A DNA stretch of 18,781 nt from the NCBI GenBank assembly GCA_040383945.1, contig JBEICN010000020.1, positions 1 through 18,781 on the forward strand, written 5' to 3'. Below are positions 9,642-18,340 of the stretch, piece after piece; the first letter of the stretch is position 1, and each line of letters begins with the position of its first letter. Position numbers and translations under genes: made by a program. A model generated the notes under the pieces. It ran no database searches. It was not told the origin of the DNA and saw only the letters and a list, made by a program, of their open reading frames with translations. The stretch is from CAIVSN01 sp040383945 (GTDB taxonomy: Bacteria > Patescibacteriota > Gracilibacteria > BD1-5 > UBA2023).

Positions 9642-10781
9642 TTATGAATAGATAAGAAAATCCTTGTAGTTTTCCGAATGCACTAATCGAACCTCCGCAT
9701 CAGGATACTCTCCCGCAAACGCTTTCGGGGCGCGATATTTCTGCACTTTCCACTTGCATTCGAACGCGTTCTCGATCTTTGCTCCAATTTCAAGATAGTC
9801 GATTTCCTCTTGAGCTTTCGTGCGCCAAAAACGTTGTTCAAACCGGAGTTCATGGTAGGAAATAATTTTCCTTCGTTCGAGGATAAAATAGTTTTTCCAA
9901 AGCGCTCCGGTATCGTTTCGGAGTGACAATGGGTTAAAATTCCGGAGAAGTGCGTTACGAATACCAAGATCGAAGAAATAGATTTTCTTCATTTTCGTAA
10001 TTTCCTTTTTCTTATTCGTCATATAGGGGCGAAGACGAAAAATAACGAAGCTTTTTTCCAAAAGATCTATATATTTTTCAACGGTTTGCTGGCTCAATCA
10101 AAGCTCCTGAGCGAGCGCATGATATGATACTTCTGATCCGATTTGGAGTGCGAGCATTTCAAGAAGTTTTGAAAGTACGTCGGGATTTTTAATTTCCTGA
10201 AATTCTAAGATGTCTCGATAGAGTTGTCCGGAGACAAGATCCTGAAGTTTACGGATTTTCGATTCAGCATCAGCAAAAGATAATACTTGTGGATATGATC
10301 CATACGTGAGAATGGGTTCCAGAAGTAATTCCGCATCACGAATCCCAGAAGTAGAAACAATTTCTTCAAATGCAATCGGATAGAGATGGTATACCCGTTT
10401 TCGTCCTGTGAGAGGTTCGGAAGTCTGATCAAGAAGACCAAGTGTACTAGACCCAGTCACGATCACCTGTTTTTCCGATTTGTACCTATCCGCGAGGATC
10501 TTGAGAATATTGCCGATATCCGGAACTTTTTGCGCTTCATCGATAACAATATACCGGTATGATGAGAAAATCAGGTCAAAGTGAGTGGATGAATCAATCT
10601 GAAGATACCTGCGATCTGCAGGATAGTCCCCATTGAACCTGATAACTTCGGATTCGGGAGCTCCAGAAACGAGCGTGTCCACAAGCGTTGTTTTCCCTAC
10701 CTGTCGAGGTCCGATGATCATAATAATATCACCTAGAAAGAGGTGCTCGTGGAGATTTTTTAGTATGGATCGATTATACAT
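9642..10781 (-). CDS. AAA family ATPase with DUF4143 domain, 379 aa
   Basis: One frame with a single UGA at 10098 (Gly228, in the helix-turn-helix-like segment LAQELGLSQQTVEKY). Walker A is GPRQVGKTT at residues 24-32. Walker B is YIVIDEAQ near residue 80, followed by VTGSST (sensor region). The C-terminal part has the winged-helix segment and a PD-(D/E)xK-like end, EIDYLE...AFECKWK, as in DUF4143 proteins. Length and domain order are those of the widespread archaeal/bacterial ATPase family (AAA_14 plus DUF4143), whose cellular role is poorly known. The ATG at 10781 lies 5 nt after the small ORF at 10787-10981. No Shine-Dalgarno sequence is seen. Confidence 0.93.
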
Positions 10782-10786
10782 AAGGT

Positions 10787-10981
10787 TTAGGTATACCGTA
10801 TTACTAATACAAAATATTGTATGAATATTTTAAGTCTAATCAAATTATTTATAACTTTTATAAAATTTATAGGTAAAAAAACGTTGACGAAGTTGGGGAG
10901 GGTTTCCAACTTGCTATGAATAAAAATTTCTTTACCTGTAAGTTCCGAAAGTCCTTTAACGAATTCGGTCGTACCAATCAT
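10787..10981 (-). CDS. Small protein with TGKE...VFLP motif (copy B), 64 aa
   Basis: Runs from ATG 10981 to TAA 10787, ending 5 nt before the ATPase start. Residues 15-37 (TGKEIFIHSKL...PN...VFLP) are related to the short frame at 8893-9054. The second half, from about residue 39, is rich in Ile, Leu, Phe and Asn and comes from AT-rich DNA with no counterpart in copy A. The ORF may be a small leader gene of the ATPase operon, or the front end of a lost gene fused to spacer sequence. No domain is recognised. Confidence 0.4.
   Translation of the reverse strand: MIGTTEFVKGLSELTGKEIFIHSKLETLPNFVNVFLPINFIKVINNLIRLKIFIQYFVLVIRYT
10872..10939 (-). repeat. Diverged 68-bp repeat, copy B
   Basis: Partner of 8921-8988 in the same orientation, about 1.95 kb away. 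The outer 10-12 bp at each end are the best preserved. Confidence 0.6.
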
Positions 10982-10992
10982 GTTTTTCTTAC

Positions 10993-11021
10993 TTGATTTC
11001 CTTGAAAAATCTATATAGTAC
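10993..11021 (+). promoter_or_regulatory. Possible promoter of the plus-strand ATPase gene
   Basis: -35 TTGATT (10993-10998), a 17-bp spacer and -10-like TAGTAC (11016-11021) lie 35 bp before the ATG at 11057. The -10 match is mediocre. Confidence 0.3.
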
Positions 11022-11056
11022 TCACAAATACATATTTATGTGTAACAACTCATACT

Positions 11057-12325
11057 ATGAAAGAAATTTTCAAGAAGATCCTTACGGAATGGCAAGAATC
11101 AAATCTACCGACTGTAACAAAGCGATCATATAAATACGATCCGAATCTGGACGATATTCTCGCTATCATAGGGCCGCGTCGTGCAGGAAAGACCTACTTT
11201 ATGCTTCAAATTATTGAAGAACTTTGCACAAAGGAAAAGAAGTCCGATTTTGTGTTTGTAAATTTTGAAGATTATCGACTTATCGGATTTAAACCGAAGA
11301 ATTTTGGAGATATTATCGATGCACATTATGAGCTCTATGGGAAGAAACCGCAATATCTATTTTTCGATGAGATCCAAAACGTAAGAGAATATGGAAAAGT
11401 TCTTCGGACATTTAAAGATCAAGGATTCAAGATTGTCATTTCATGAAGCAGTTCAAAACTCCTGGTGGAAGAAATCTCCACTGAACTTCGTGGACGTTAT
11501 ACCCATTTGCTCGTCCTTCCGTTCTCCTTTAGAGAAATCCTTGCCTATCGGAAATTTGATATAACCAATATCGAGTACTCAATCCGAAAATGAGATCTTA
11601 TGAATCATTACAAATCCTATTTCGAGAATGGTGGCTTTCCTGGTATTCTCGACCGTGATGAATCATCGAAACGTAAAACTCTTGCAAATTATTACGAGAC
11701 CATCTTTTACAAGGATGTGCTCGAACGACATGGAATCAAGGCACGGTTCCTCTTTGAATACCTCATGAAGCACACGCTCGATTCCTATGCGACGATATTT
11801 TCCATCGGGAAGTTTCACGAATACTTGCAAAGTCAGAAAATCGAGGGGTCAAAAAAGACTATTGCAAATTATTTCCATCATCTTGAGGAGGCATACTTTA
11901 CGATCGTAGCTGATCGATTCTCTTTTTCTCCGAGAAAATCCATTCTCTCACCCAAAAAGATATATTTGTCAGACAATGGTTTCACTATGCTCGCCACTGC
12001 TTATTCGGAAAATCTTGGGAAACGGTTAGAAAACCTCTATGCGATCCATCTTTTTCGGCAAGAAAAGACTTTTTACTATTTCCAAAAGAATCGAGAATGT
12101 GATTTCGTGGTGAAAAACAGAAACACCATTACAGATGCGATTCAAGTGTGTTACGAGCTGACTTTCGAGAATCGTGAACGAGAGATAAAATGACTTTTAG
12201 AGGCAATGAAAACATTCGGTTTGGGCGAAGGAGTGATTATTACATATGATCAAGAGGAGAATATCGACATAGATGGTGCTTCTATTCGAGTTATTCCACT
12301 TTGGAAAGTGATTTTATCGCAATAA
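11057..12325 (+). CDS. AAA family ATPase with DUF4143 domain, 422 aa
   Basis: Three UGA codons (11444, 11591, 12191) fall in frame, and the first supplies the Gly of ISGSSSKLL, a conserved sensor motif of this family. Walker A is GPRRAGKT (residues 38-45), Walker B is YLFFDEIQN near residue 100, and the segment ELRGRY follows. The region from about residue 180 (YFENGGFPGIL) through the helical middle to the nuclease-like end (ECDFVV...AIQVCYE) is typical of DUF4143 proteins. It differs clearly from the minus-strand ATPase at 9642-10781 and belongs to another branch of the same superfamily, so the pair is not a recent duplication. The gene stands alone and is transcribed away from the other ATPase. 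TAA stop. Biological role unknown. Confidence 0.93.
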
Positions 12326-12647
12326 TTTCTCATTAATTTCCTCTATTGATGATAAACATATCGCTTTCTCAACCGCCTACTGCCACTTTCCGATGGAATC
12401 ATACATAATCACCCTCAGGGGGCAGAAGACCATCGGAATCTATCCGCTTCTTCAAGACAACCGATCATATTTAGTCGTGGTGGAGAAAAAACAACCTCGT
12501 GGAGTTTTGATAAAACCCTTTTTTTAGAAGCCATCAGAAACAGCAGACCGAGGAAGGATTAGGAGTGAAAATGCTACAAGAAGTAAAGACATAAGTGTGT
12601 TAAAAAAGCTACACTGATTCACCCCCACTAGCCACTCAGATGAGATG
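12326..12647. other. Gene-poor spacer with an inverted repeat and broken frames
   Basis: No convincing complete gene is seen. On the minus strand a frame from ATG 12534 reads plausibly (KLHEVVFSPPRLNMIG) and then seems to continue in the next frame (GDYVGFHRKVAVGG) with UGA as Gly, as a frameshifted relic would. The plus strand also has an open frame (GIIHNHPQGAEDHRN) without a start. None of these is recognised. Confidence 0.4.
12388..12438. repeat. Inverted repeat with 9-bp perfect arms
   Basis: TTCCGATGG (12388-12396) pairs with CCATCGGAA (12430-12438). The 33-nt loop contains the small palindrome CCCTCAGGG. No T run follows, so it is not a standard terminator. Confidence 0.6.
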
Positions 12648-13211
12648 CTAATCCCCATACGCACAAGAGTACGAAAGGCGCATGAAAAAAAGGTGTTCTG
12701 GCTCGGAATTGACCCTCAAAAGTGCATGTGTTTCACTCGAATCATTTTCGGATGACCATGCAAAAAGAGATACCTCTCCATTTTGGACCCAAGCCTTGAG
12801 GAGCTCTGCAAGCTCGATGATTTCTGGTTTCGAAAATTCGAGTTCGGAATCCGAATTTAATTTTTGGTGGTATTCATCCGGCTGGATGAATGCTGACTCG
12901 ATGAGATTGCTGACTTCCTCAAGTGCTGTATTCGTTTCTATTTCCACAGATTTCCCAAAATATTGATGTCAGTCTGGATGGAATGCATACACCTCATCCA
13001 ATGTTTTTGCCGCATCTTGCAGTGGTAGAGAAAGGGATTTTTCCTTGAGCCCCCGACACTCGGCACCATCTTTTTCGTCTTTGGTTACCGCGGGTAAGTA
13101 GGCGTAATTGAAATTGCTAGATAAATAGTAGGCAACCGTGGCAAAAGAGCAGTCATTCAGCATGCTAAAAAGTTGTTTGATTGCTTCGGACTTGGTAGTA
13201 AATGTTTTCAT
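12648..13211 (-). CDS. Hypothetical protein, 187 aa
   Basis: Two open stretches join through one UGA at 12969 (Gly81 in HPDGHQYFGK). It runs from ATG 13211 to TAG 12648. The protein is soluble and acidic, without signal peptide or membrane span. The N-terminal 35 residues (MKTFTTKSEAIKQLFSML...) look helical, and the C-terminal part is Glu/Ser-rich. No domain or catalytic motif is recognised. It has its own well-formed promoter (13247-13275), back to back with that of the transporter genes, and is monocistronic. The coding frame is supported by reading through UGA and by the promoter, not by homology. Confidence 0.75.
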
Positions 13212-13246
13212 GAAAAAGTAGCATTATGAATAGCGACATCTTTTTT

Positions 13247-13275
13247 ATAGTATCCTTTCTTCCAAATAAAATCAA
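13247..13275 (-). promoter_or_regulatory. Sigma70-like promoter for the 187-aa hypothetical gene
   Basis: On the minus strand, -35 TTGATT (13270-13275), a 17-bp spacer and -10 TACTAT (13247-13252) lie about 35 bp before the ATG. Confidence 0.55.
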
Positions 13276-13288
13276 GCAGTTGAGGAGC

Positions 13289-13316
13289 TAGACAACAAAA
13301 AATGATTGCATATACT
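13289..13316 (+). promoter_or_regulatory. Sigma70-like promoter for the YeeE/YedE gene pair
   Basis: -35 TAGACA (13289-13294), a 16-bp spacer and -10 TATACT (13311-13316) give a leader of about 30 nt. The -35 boxes of this and the divergent promoter are only 13 bp apart, so a shared regulator could act on both. Confidence 0.55.
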
Positions 13317-13354
13317 TGCTACTGGTTTGGAATCCTTAAAACTGAACGAGGGAT

Positions 13355-13768
13355 ATGAATATCGTGTATGTGAATGCTCTTATAGGTGGTGCTATAATCT
13401 GAATGGCAGCGCTGCTTCTTGCTGGAGGTATTGGACGAGTTATGGGCATGAGTGGAGTTATCAAAGGAATATTTTCAAAAGAGAGCAATGGAGCGTGGAG
13501 ATATGTGTTTCTTTTGGGAATCCCACTCGGAAGTGGAATGTATGCATTTCTCCATCCTGCTTATGTGGTGACATTTCCTGATGAGCGGGTACTCATTGCG
13601 ATTGCGGGTGGAATTCTTGTGGGGCTTGGGACGAGTCTCGCGAATGGCTGTACGAGTGGGCATTCTGTTTGCGGAATTGGTCGGCTTTCTCTTCGCTCAA
13701 TTTTCGCCACTCTACTATTTGTCGTAGCCGGAATCGTTACCGTTTTTATTACTCAACATATCTTATAA
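13355..13768 (+). CDS. YeeE/YedE family transporter, first half (137 aa)
   Basis: The start is ATG 13355, chosen because an upstream UGA (Gly16) joins the obvious YeeE sequence to this ATG and GAGGG lies just before it, one of the few Shine-Dalgarno-like sites in the window. The protein is an integral membrane protein with about four hydrophobic segments. It carries the family hallmark GTSLANGCTSGHSVCGIGRL with Cys99 and Cys106. Families with this sulfur-transport domain (PF04143) include thiosulfate and related sulfur-compound transporters. In the split form a second short protein supplies the other half, and here it follows directly with overlapping TAATG. Substrate cannot be read from the sequence. 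Confidence 0.92.
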
Positions 13769-14190
13769 TGCGATATATTCATACTATTATCTGATTGATG
13801 AGCGGCTTGCTTTTTGGATTTGGGCTCGCACTCTCGGATATGCTTTCTCCGAGTCGAACCATGTGATTTTTTGATATAGCCGGCAACTGGGACCCGACGC
13901 TCCTGTTTGTTATGGCTGGTGCGCTCAGTGTCTCGATAGTCGGTCATGCTTTTCTAAAGATGAGACCCACTCCTCTATTTGATACAAAATGGCACTTCTC
14001 CTGGGAGAAAAACTGAAAAATCGATGCAAAACTCATCGTTGGATCCCTGATGTTTGGAGTTGGATGGTGAATTTCTGGACTATGTCCGGGCCCAGCGCTT
14101 GGTAACATCGTATTTTTTGATCCCTATCTGGTCGGATTTCTTATCTCAATGGTTACGACGATGTGGGTATATACGAAGTACCAAAGATAA
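13768..14190 (+). CDS. YeeE/YedE family transporter, second half (DUF6691-like, 140 aa)
   Basis: The ATG overlaps the stop of the previous gene by one base, implying coupled translation. Four UGA codons encode Gly9, Gly33, Gly83 and Gly101. Two sit in strongly conserved places of this family: the segment MGFFDIAGNWDP and the hallmark GVGWGISGLCPGPAL with Cys106. Several hydrophobic segments fit a membrane protein, and the length fits the short half-size members. The two halves together would make one full transporter with the paired cysteine motifs GCTSGH and GLCPGP. It ends at TAA 14188-14190, shortly before a terminator. With UGA as stop this gene is invisible, as it breaks into five pieces. 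Confidence 0.93.
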
Positions 14191-14254
14191 CAAAAGTATA
14201 TCGAAGTAGCCCTTCCAGCTAATCGGGTATTTGGGAATTGAAATGATCATTAAT

Positions 14255-14283
14255 AAAGCTCGATTTAGCATCGGGCTTTTTTT
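14255..14283. terminator. Terminator between convergent genes
   Basis: AAAGCTCGAT pairs with ATCGGGCTTT (one G-T pair) around a 5-nt loop, followed by seven T on the plus strand. On the minus strand it lies just after the ybbP stop, so it may serve both directions. Confidence 0.8.
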
Positions 14284-14293
14284 ACAGTGCTCC

Positions 14294-16726
14294 TTATCCT
14301 TCAGACCCTCCGATTCGAGGCTCTGTTTTTTGTATTTGCTTGCGTACCGTATACTTGGCATAGGGATAGGCAATGCCAAAAAACAGAGCGATTCCTCCAA
14401 AAGCCAATCCTACAATCATAGGGGTAATTTTTAGAATTGCATTGTTTCACATGAAAACTATCAATCAAATCGCACCAGCAAGGCTTCCAATACATATTGG
14501 TACCATATTTCCAAGGAGAGACTCGAAAAAGAGTAATTGAAATCCTTCTTTTTTGGTGCATCACAGAATTCGGTAGAGCTGAATTTTTCTGATTTTAAGA
14601 AGGAAAAAAGATTTTTCTGCAGTGAGAAACGCCAGGAGTCCTATAATCGCAATATAACCAAAAAGTACGAGCACTCCTTGTAGTACCAGATTGGAATAGG
14701 ATCGTGCCTGCTCTAGGATGGCGCCAATATCAATAAATGATACATGATTACCCGTCTCGCGAATAACTTTGCTCTTCCATGCTTCTCTATCTCCCGTGAC
14801 CTCTGTTGCAAGAAAATATGTCTTTGGAGCTCCAGGTATAGCATCCTTTGGGATTTGAAAATAAAAGAACGGACTGGTGCCATTTCTTTTGCTCTCTCGA
14901 ATTCCAATCACTTGAAATTCAAAATTTCTTCCCGCAAGCGAGAATTCTATTTTATCCTCTAATTGCAAGCCAAGCCTTTGTGCAAAGTCTTGATCCACTG
15001 ATACTTCTTTTCCGGAAGATACAGATTTTCCTGAGATGGTGCGATCGTTTGTGGGAGTGTCAGTGACGCTGAACTCTCTGGAGAATTCTCGAGAAACTTC
15101 CGTGGTCTTAAGGTGTTCTGCCAATGAGATTCCGTTTATGGTGACAATACGAGCACGCATGGTGGAATAAAACTCTTCAGGAGCAATCCAATTTGATAGT
15201 CGATCAAAATCTTTTGGCAAGAGATTGTTTACAAAAGTATTTACGCGGGATTCTGCTGTGATTTTGAGAGCATCCCGAAAGGCAAGGGAAAAAATAAACA
15301 CAGCTGAGAGTGTCGCGGAAAGAAGAAAAAATACCGAGAATGAAATTTTCCCAAGCATCGGAGCATTTCTGAAGGATCGAAGCGCATCAAGGAGAAAAAA
15401 TCTCGCCTTTGATATATGTTTGGATTTTGAAAAAAATTTGGATACCAGGAAGAAAAATCCCCAAGAAAACCGTTCGAGTAATACCAGCGATGCGAGCGCG
15501 TAAAGAATAGGGCGATAGGATTCTCCTGAAAGTAGAAGATATGAACTCAAAAGTCCTATCAAGATTCCTCCGAACACCAGTCGAATGGATCTTTTGTGCA
15601 CAAGAAATATTCTAGTATCCCGCAACAGTATTTCGGAAATGGTCCAAAATCCTATGGCAAGCCCCAGTGCTAGAAATACGAGCCCTTTGATCAAGAGGGA
15701 AAACGAAACTTCTGGTAACAGCGCAAAAACTCCTCAGCATAGCAAGCCGAGAGTTCCAAAAAAAGCGAGTAATCTCAAAAACGCCACTCGCACGAATCGT
15801 CATTCGGGAAGTCCGAGCCAGATCAAGGTTTTTACATTTTTCCGACGCTCTAGAGCAAATCGCGAAATAGCGACTAAGAATGATGAAAGTGCGATGAGCG
15901 TGCTGGCATAGAGTATGCTTCCAAGGAAATCATTCAATGTTGAGGCGATATCTGAAAAGTTTCCACCTTCTCCTCGTTGCTCGCGTATCCGATATGAAGG
16001 CGTGGCATTTTTGCCAAATCGAGCTTCCAATGCCGAAAAGAAACTTTTTTGATTTTCGGGAGATACTGAAAAATCCATCCGATATTCTACGCGAAATCCT
16101 GCCCCGGTTGCCGTCACTGTTGCAAAGGGGAGGAGTTTTTCTGGAACAATAATATTTCTATTACTTGAAAAAGGATTCTGGGATAGTCATGGGGCTTTGA
16201 GGAGCTGTCATCCTATGGAAATATTTTTGCCAGAAACAAAAAATCAAGACGGTTTCAGTTTTTCGTAGAGATCTCCGTCTACAAGTGAGCCATCTGCGAG
16301 GGAACCACTGGATTCGATGTTACCGTATAGGGGATAGGAGTTATCAACAATTCTCACTTCTGTTGTGAAAAAAGTGCTTCAACTGAGAGATTCTGACGGC
16401 GCTGGTATTTCTAGGGTATAAGGAAAGTTTACAGATTCCGTAAACTTCGCTTGATATGTTGCTGCCATACTTCGTAGATCTTCCCGGTCAACATCGGATG
16501 GAAACGATCTCGAAGATACGGAGATGTCCGAGGCGGTAACCGTGCGCAGCTCATTTTCTATGTTGGATCGAAAAACCGAGGTAGCATATTCGGCGATACA
16601 CCAAGTGAGTAACACTACTACAAAGAGTGCTCCAATGGAAAGCATCGATCGCATATCAAGTCTCAGCGCCCGTAGTGCTACTGACTCTGGGTGTGGTGTA
16701 TGAGTCGTTGAAGAGGGGTCGTTCAT
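14294..16726 (-). CDS. ybbP: YbbP-like ABC transporter permease (FtsX/MacB superfamily), 810 aa
   Basis: Nine UGA codons read as Gly join four long stretches into one frame of 811 codons, close to the length of E. coli YbbP. An N-terminal membrane segment (residues about 28-50) is followed by a large outer domain that contains DNSYPLYGNIE, as in YbbP proteins. Further membrane segments lie near residues 269-292, 318-336, 345-370, 381-400, 406-432 and 464-487, then a second outer domain (about 490-690), then three more at the C-terminus. This is the duplicated FtsX layout of about ten spans. It starts 22 nt after the ybbA stop and is the last gene of the tesA-ybbA-ybbP operon. Such permeases act as mechanotransmission or extraction machines rather than classical importers. 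The substrate is unknown. Confidence 0.9.
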
Positions 16727-16748
16727 TTCATTTTTTTAAAAAATAGGC

Positions 16749-17420
16749 CTACGAGGAGATTTTTGCGAGATCAATGACTCGATTTGCTCGTCGGTAAATT
16801 TCTGGATCATGAGTAACTATCAGGATGGTAACGCCGAGTTCCTTAGCAAAAGAGAGCATCATGTCCATGACTTTTTGTGCATTTGCCATATCGAGATTTC
16901 CCGTTGGCTCATCCGCAAGTAGAAATGGAATATTCCCTATAAATGCTCGAGCAATAGCCACTCTTTGGCGCTCTCATCGTGACAAAATATCGATTTTTGA
17001 ATTCTTTTTGGAGAGTAAACCAACTCTGTCGAGGATTTCATCGAGAGTAAATCGAGGCTCGATGCCATTCATTTGAATTGGTAAGAGAATGTTTTCTCCA
17101 ACGGTGAGATGATCGAGCAGGAGGAAATCTTGAAAAACGAAGCCAAGATTTTTTGCTCGAAATATTGAGCGCTCGTCATCAGATAGCTTGGTAATGTCAG
17201 TAGTACCTATTCGTACTTTGCCATCTGAGGGTAAATCTATTCCGGAAATGATGTTCAGGAGCGTGGTTTTTCCGCTACCGCTGGGTCCGATGATTGCCAC
17301 TACTTCCGATGTGCCTATTTCGAAGGATAGATTTTTGAGAATATGGAGATTCCCTTCGGAGTTCGAGAATGATTTGGACAGGTGCTCAACAGATATGAAA
17401 GCATGTTTTTTTGAGGGCAT
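16749..17420 (-). CDS. ybbA: YbbA-like ABC transporter ATPase, 223 aa
   Basis: ATP-binding subunit of the LolD/MacB type. Walker A is GPSGSGKTT (residues 45-53), the Q loop is FQD at 96-98, Walker B is LLADEP (167-172), the D-loop region is TGNLD and the H loop is VTHD (His204). The signature is LSRGERQR (146-153) instead of LSGGEQQR, and its Gly149 is encoded by UGA. The start is set at ATG 17420 (MPSKKHAF...), because the longer reading to 17561 overlaps the conserved end of tesA. It starts 16 nt after the tesA stop and ends with TAG. It should drive the YbbP permease. Confidence 0.94.
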
Positions 17421-17436
17421 ATATTTTTGAGTAAAG

Positions 17437-18174
17437 TTACTGGTTTTTTGGAAAATTTCGGAGGATTCACTCGGCAAGAAGAAACCCATATAATTTTTCT
17501 GCAATAATACGGTATCATTCCGCGTTGGGATGTATTCCATCGGGAAGATTGAGCTTTGCATTCATAGCGACTCAATCGAGAAAGAACGGATAGAAGGGTA
17601 CCTGGTGCTCTTTGGCCAATTCCGGATAAATGTTGCGAAATTCCATCGCATACGCCCCGGCGTTATTGGGAATTTGCATCCCTGCGAGTACGGGGAGTAT
17701 GTTTCTTGACTGTAGCTTCTTGATAATATCAGAGATATTATTTTTGAGTGGCTCGATGGGAAGCAATTGAAGTCCATCATTTCCACCTATGGTCAGGATG
17801 GCGATGTCGTATTTGTTTTCGTCAAGTGTGAAGTCCAAGCGCTCCAAGAGTACACGGGACGTATTTCCACTAATTCCACCGTTAACCACGCGGCAGTTGT
17901 ATCCATTCGATCGGAGGATGTTTTCTAGCTGTGCCGGATACGAGTCTGCAAGGTCAAGATCATATCCTGCGGTGATGCTATCTCCCATAGCAATAATGCG
18001 ACATGGAGCAGGGCTCGCAGGCACTTTGAGGTTTGGTGTTTCAAGTACCGCATTTTGCGCGTTGGGTGATGGGAAAACATACCAGAGACCAAATGCGCAT
18101 GCGACGGTAAAAAGTCAGATAATAATAATCTGAAATTTTCAAATATTGGTTTTTTGGAATATCTCTTTGAGCAT
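17437..18174 (-). CDS. tesA: TesA-like GDSL/SGNH esterase, membrane-anchored, 245 aa
   Basis: The SGNH hydrolase blocks are complete: GDSITAG (Ser66), the block II glycine in GGISGNTS, GGND (Asn132) and DGIHP (Asp212, His215). Five UGA codons are read as Gly, including one in HPNAEGY. Without them the third catalytic block is lost. The start is ATG 18174, which adds a hydrophobic segment at residues about 15-35 (KFQIIIIGLFTVACAFGLWY) serving as signal or anchor, so the enzyme acts outside the membrane. Family members hydrolyse thioesters, esters or lysophospholipids. In E. coli, tesA neighbours ybbA-ybbP and their products work together, and here the three genes are one operon. Confidence 0.94.
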
Positions 18175-18194
18175 GGAAAATCTTAAGACAGTAT

Positions 18195-18223
18195 AGTATA
18201 CTTGTGACGCTTCAAACATACAA
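18195..18223 (-). promoter_or_regulatory. Strong sigma70-like promoter of the tesA-ybbA-ybbP operon
   Basis: On the minus strand, -35 TTGTAT (18218-18223), a 17-bp spacer and -10 TATACT (18195-18200) place the likely transcript start about 14 nt before the ATG at 18174. The leader would be very short and without a Shine-Dalgarno site. Confidence 0.6.
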
Positions 18224-18276
18224 CTATTTCTCGTCGAATTATTGCAATTATTCGGTTTTAGTCCAAAATACCAGGA

Positions 18277-18304
18277 TTGACAAATTCTACCTTCACCATA
18301 TTTT
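18277..18304 (+). promoter_or_regulatory. Sigma70-like promoter for the right-edge gene
   Basis: A perfect -35 TTGACA (18277-18282), a 16-bp spacer and -10-like TATTTT (18299-18304) lie about 36 bp before the ATG at 18341. Confidence 0.45.
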
Positions 18305-18340
18305 ATCATAGTGAAATAGAAGACATTACCTGCCAAAAAC

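Noticed and set aside
13306..13581. Plus-strand frame overlapping the first YeeE gene
   Set aside because: It is in another frame, and the YeeE motifs lie in the frame starting at 13355.
14301..14564. Minus-strand frame of 87 codons at the end of ybbP
   Set aside because: The correct ybbP frame continues through UGA codons at 14561, 14465 and 14447 with membrane-like sequence. This frame is rich in Cys and Trp and is a shadow.
17421..17561. N-terminal extension of ybbA to ATG 17561
   Set aside because: It would overlap the catalytic DGIHP block of tesA and has no counterpart in ABC ATPases. ATG 17420 gives the normal length.
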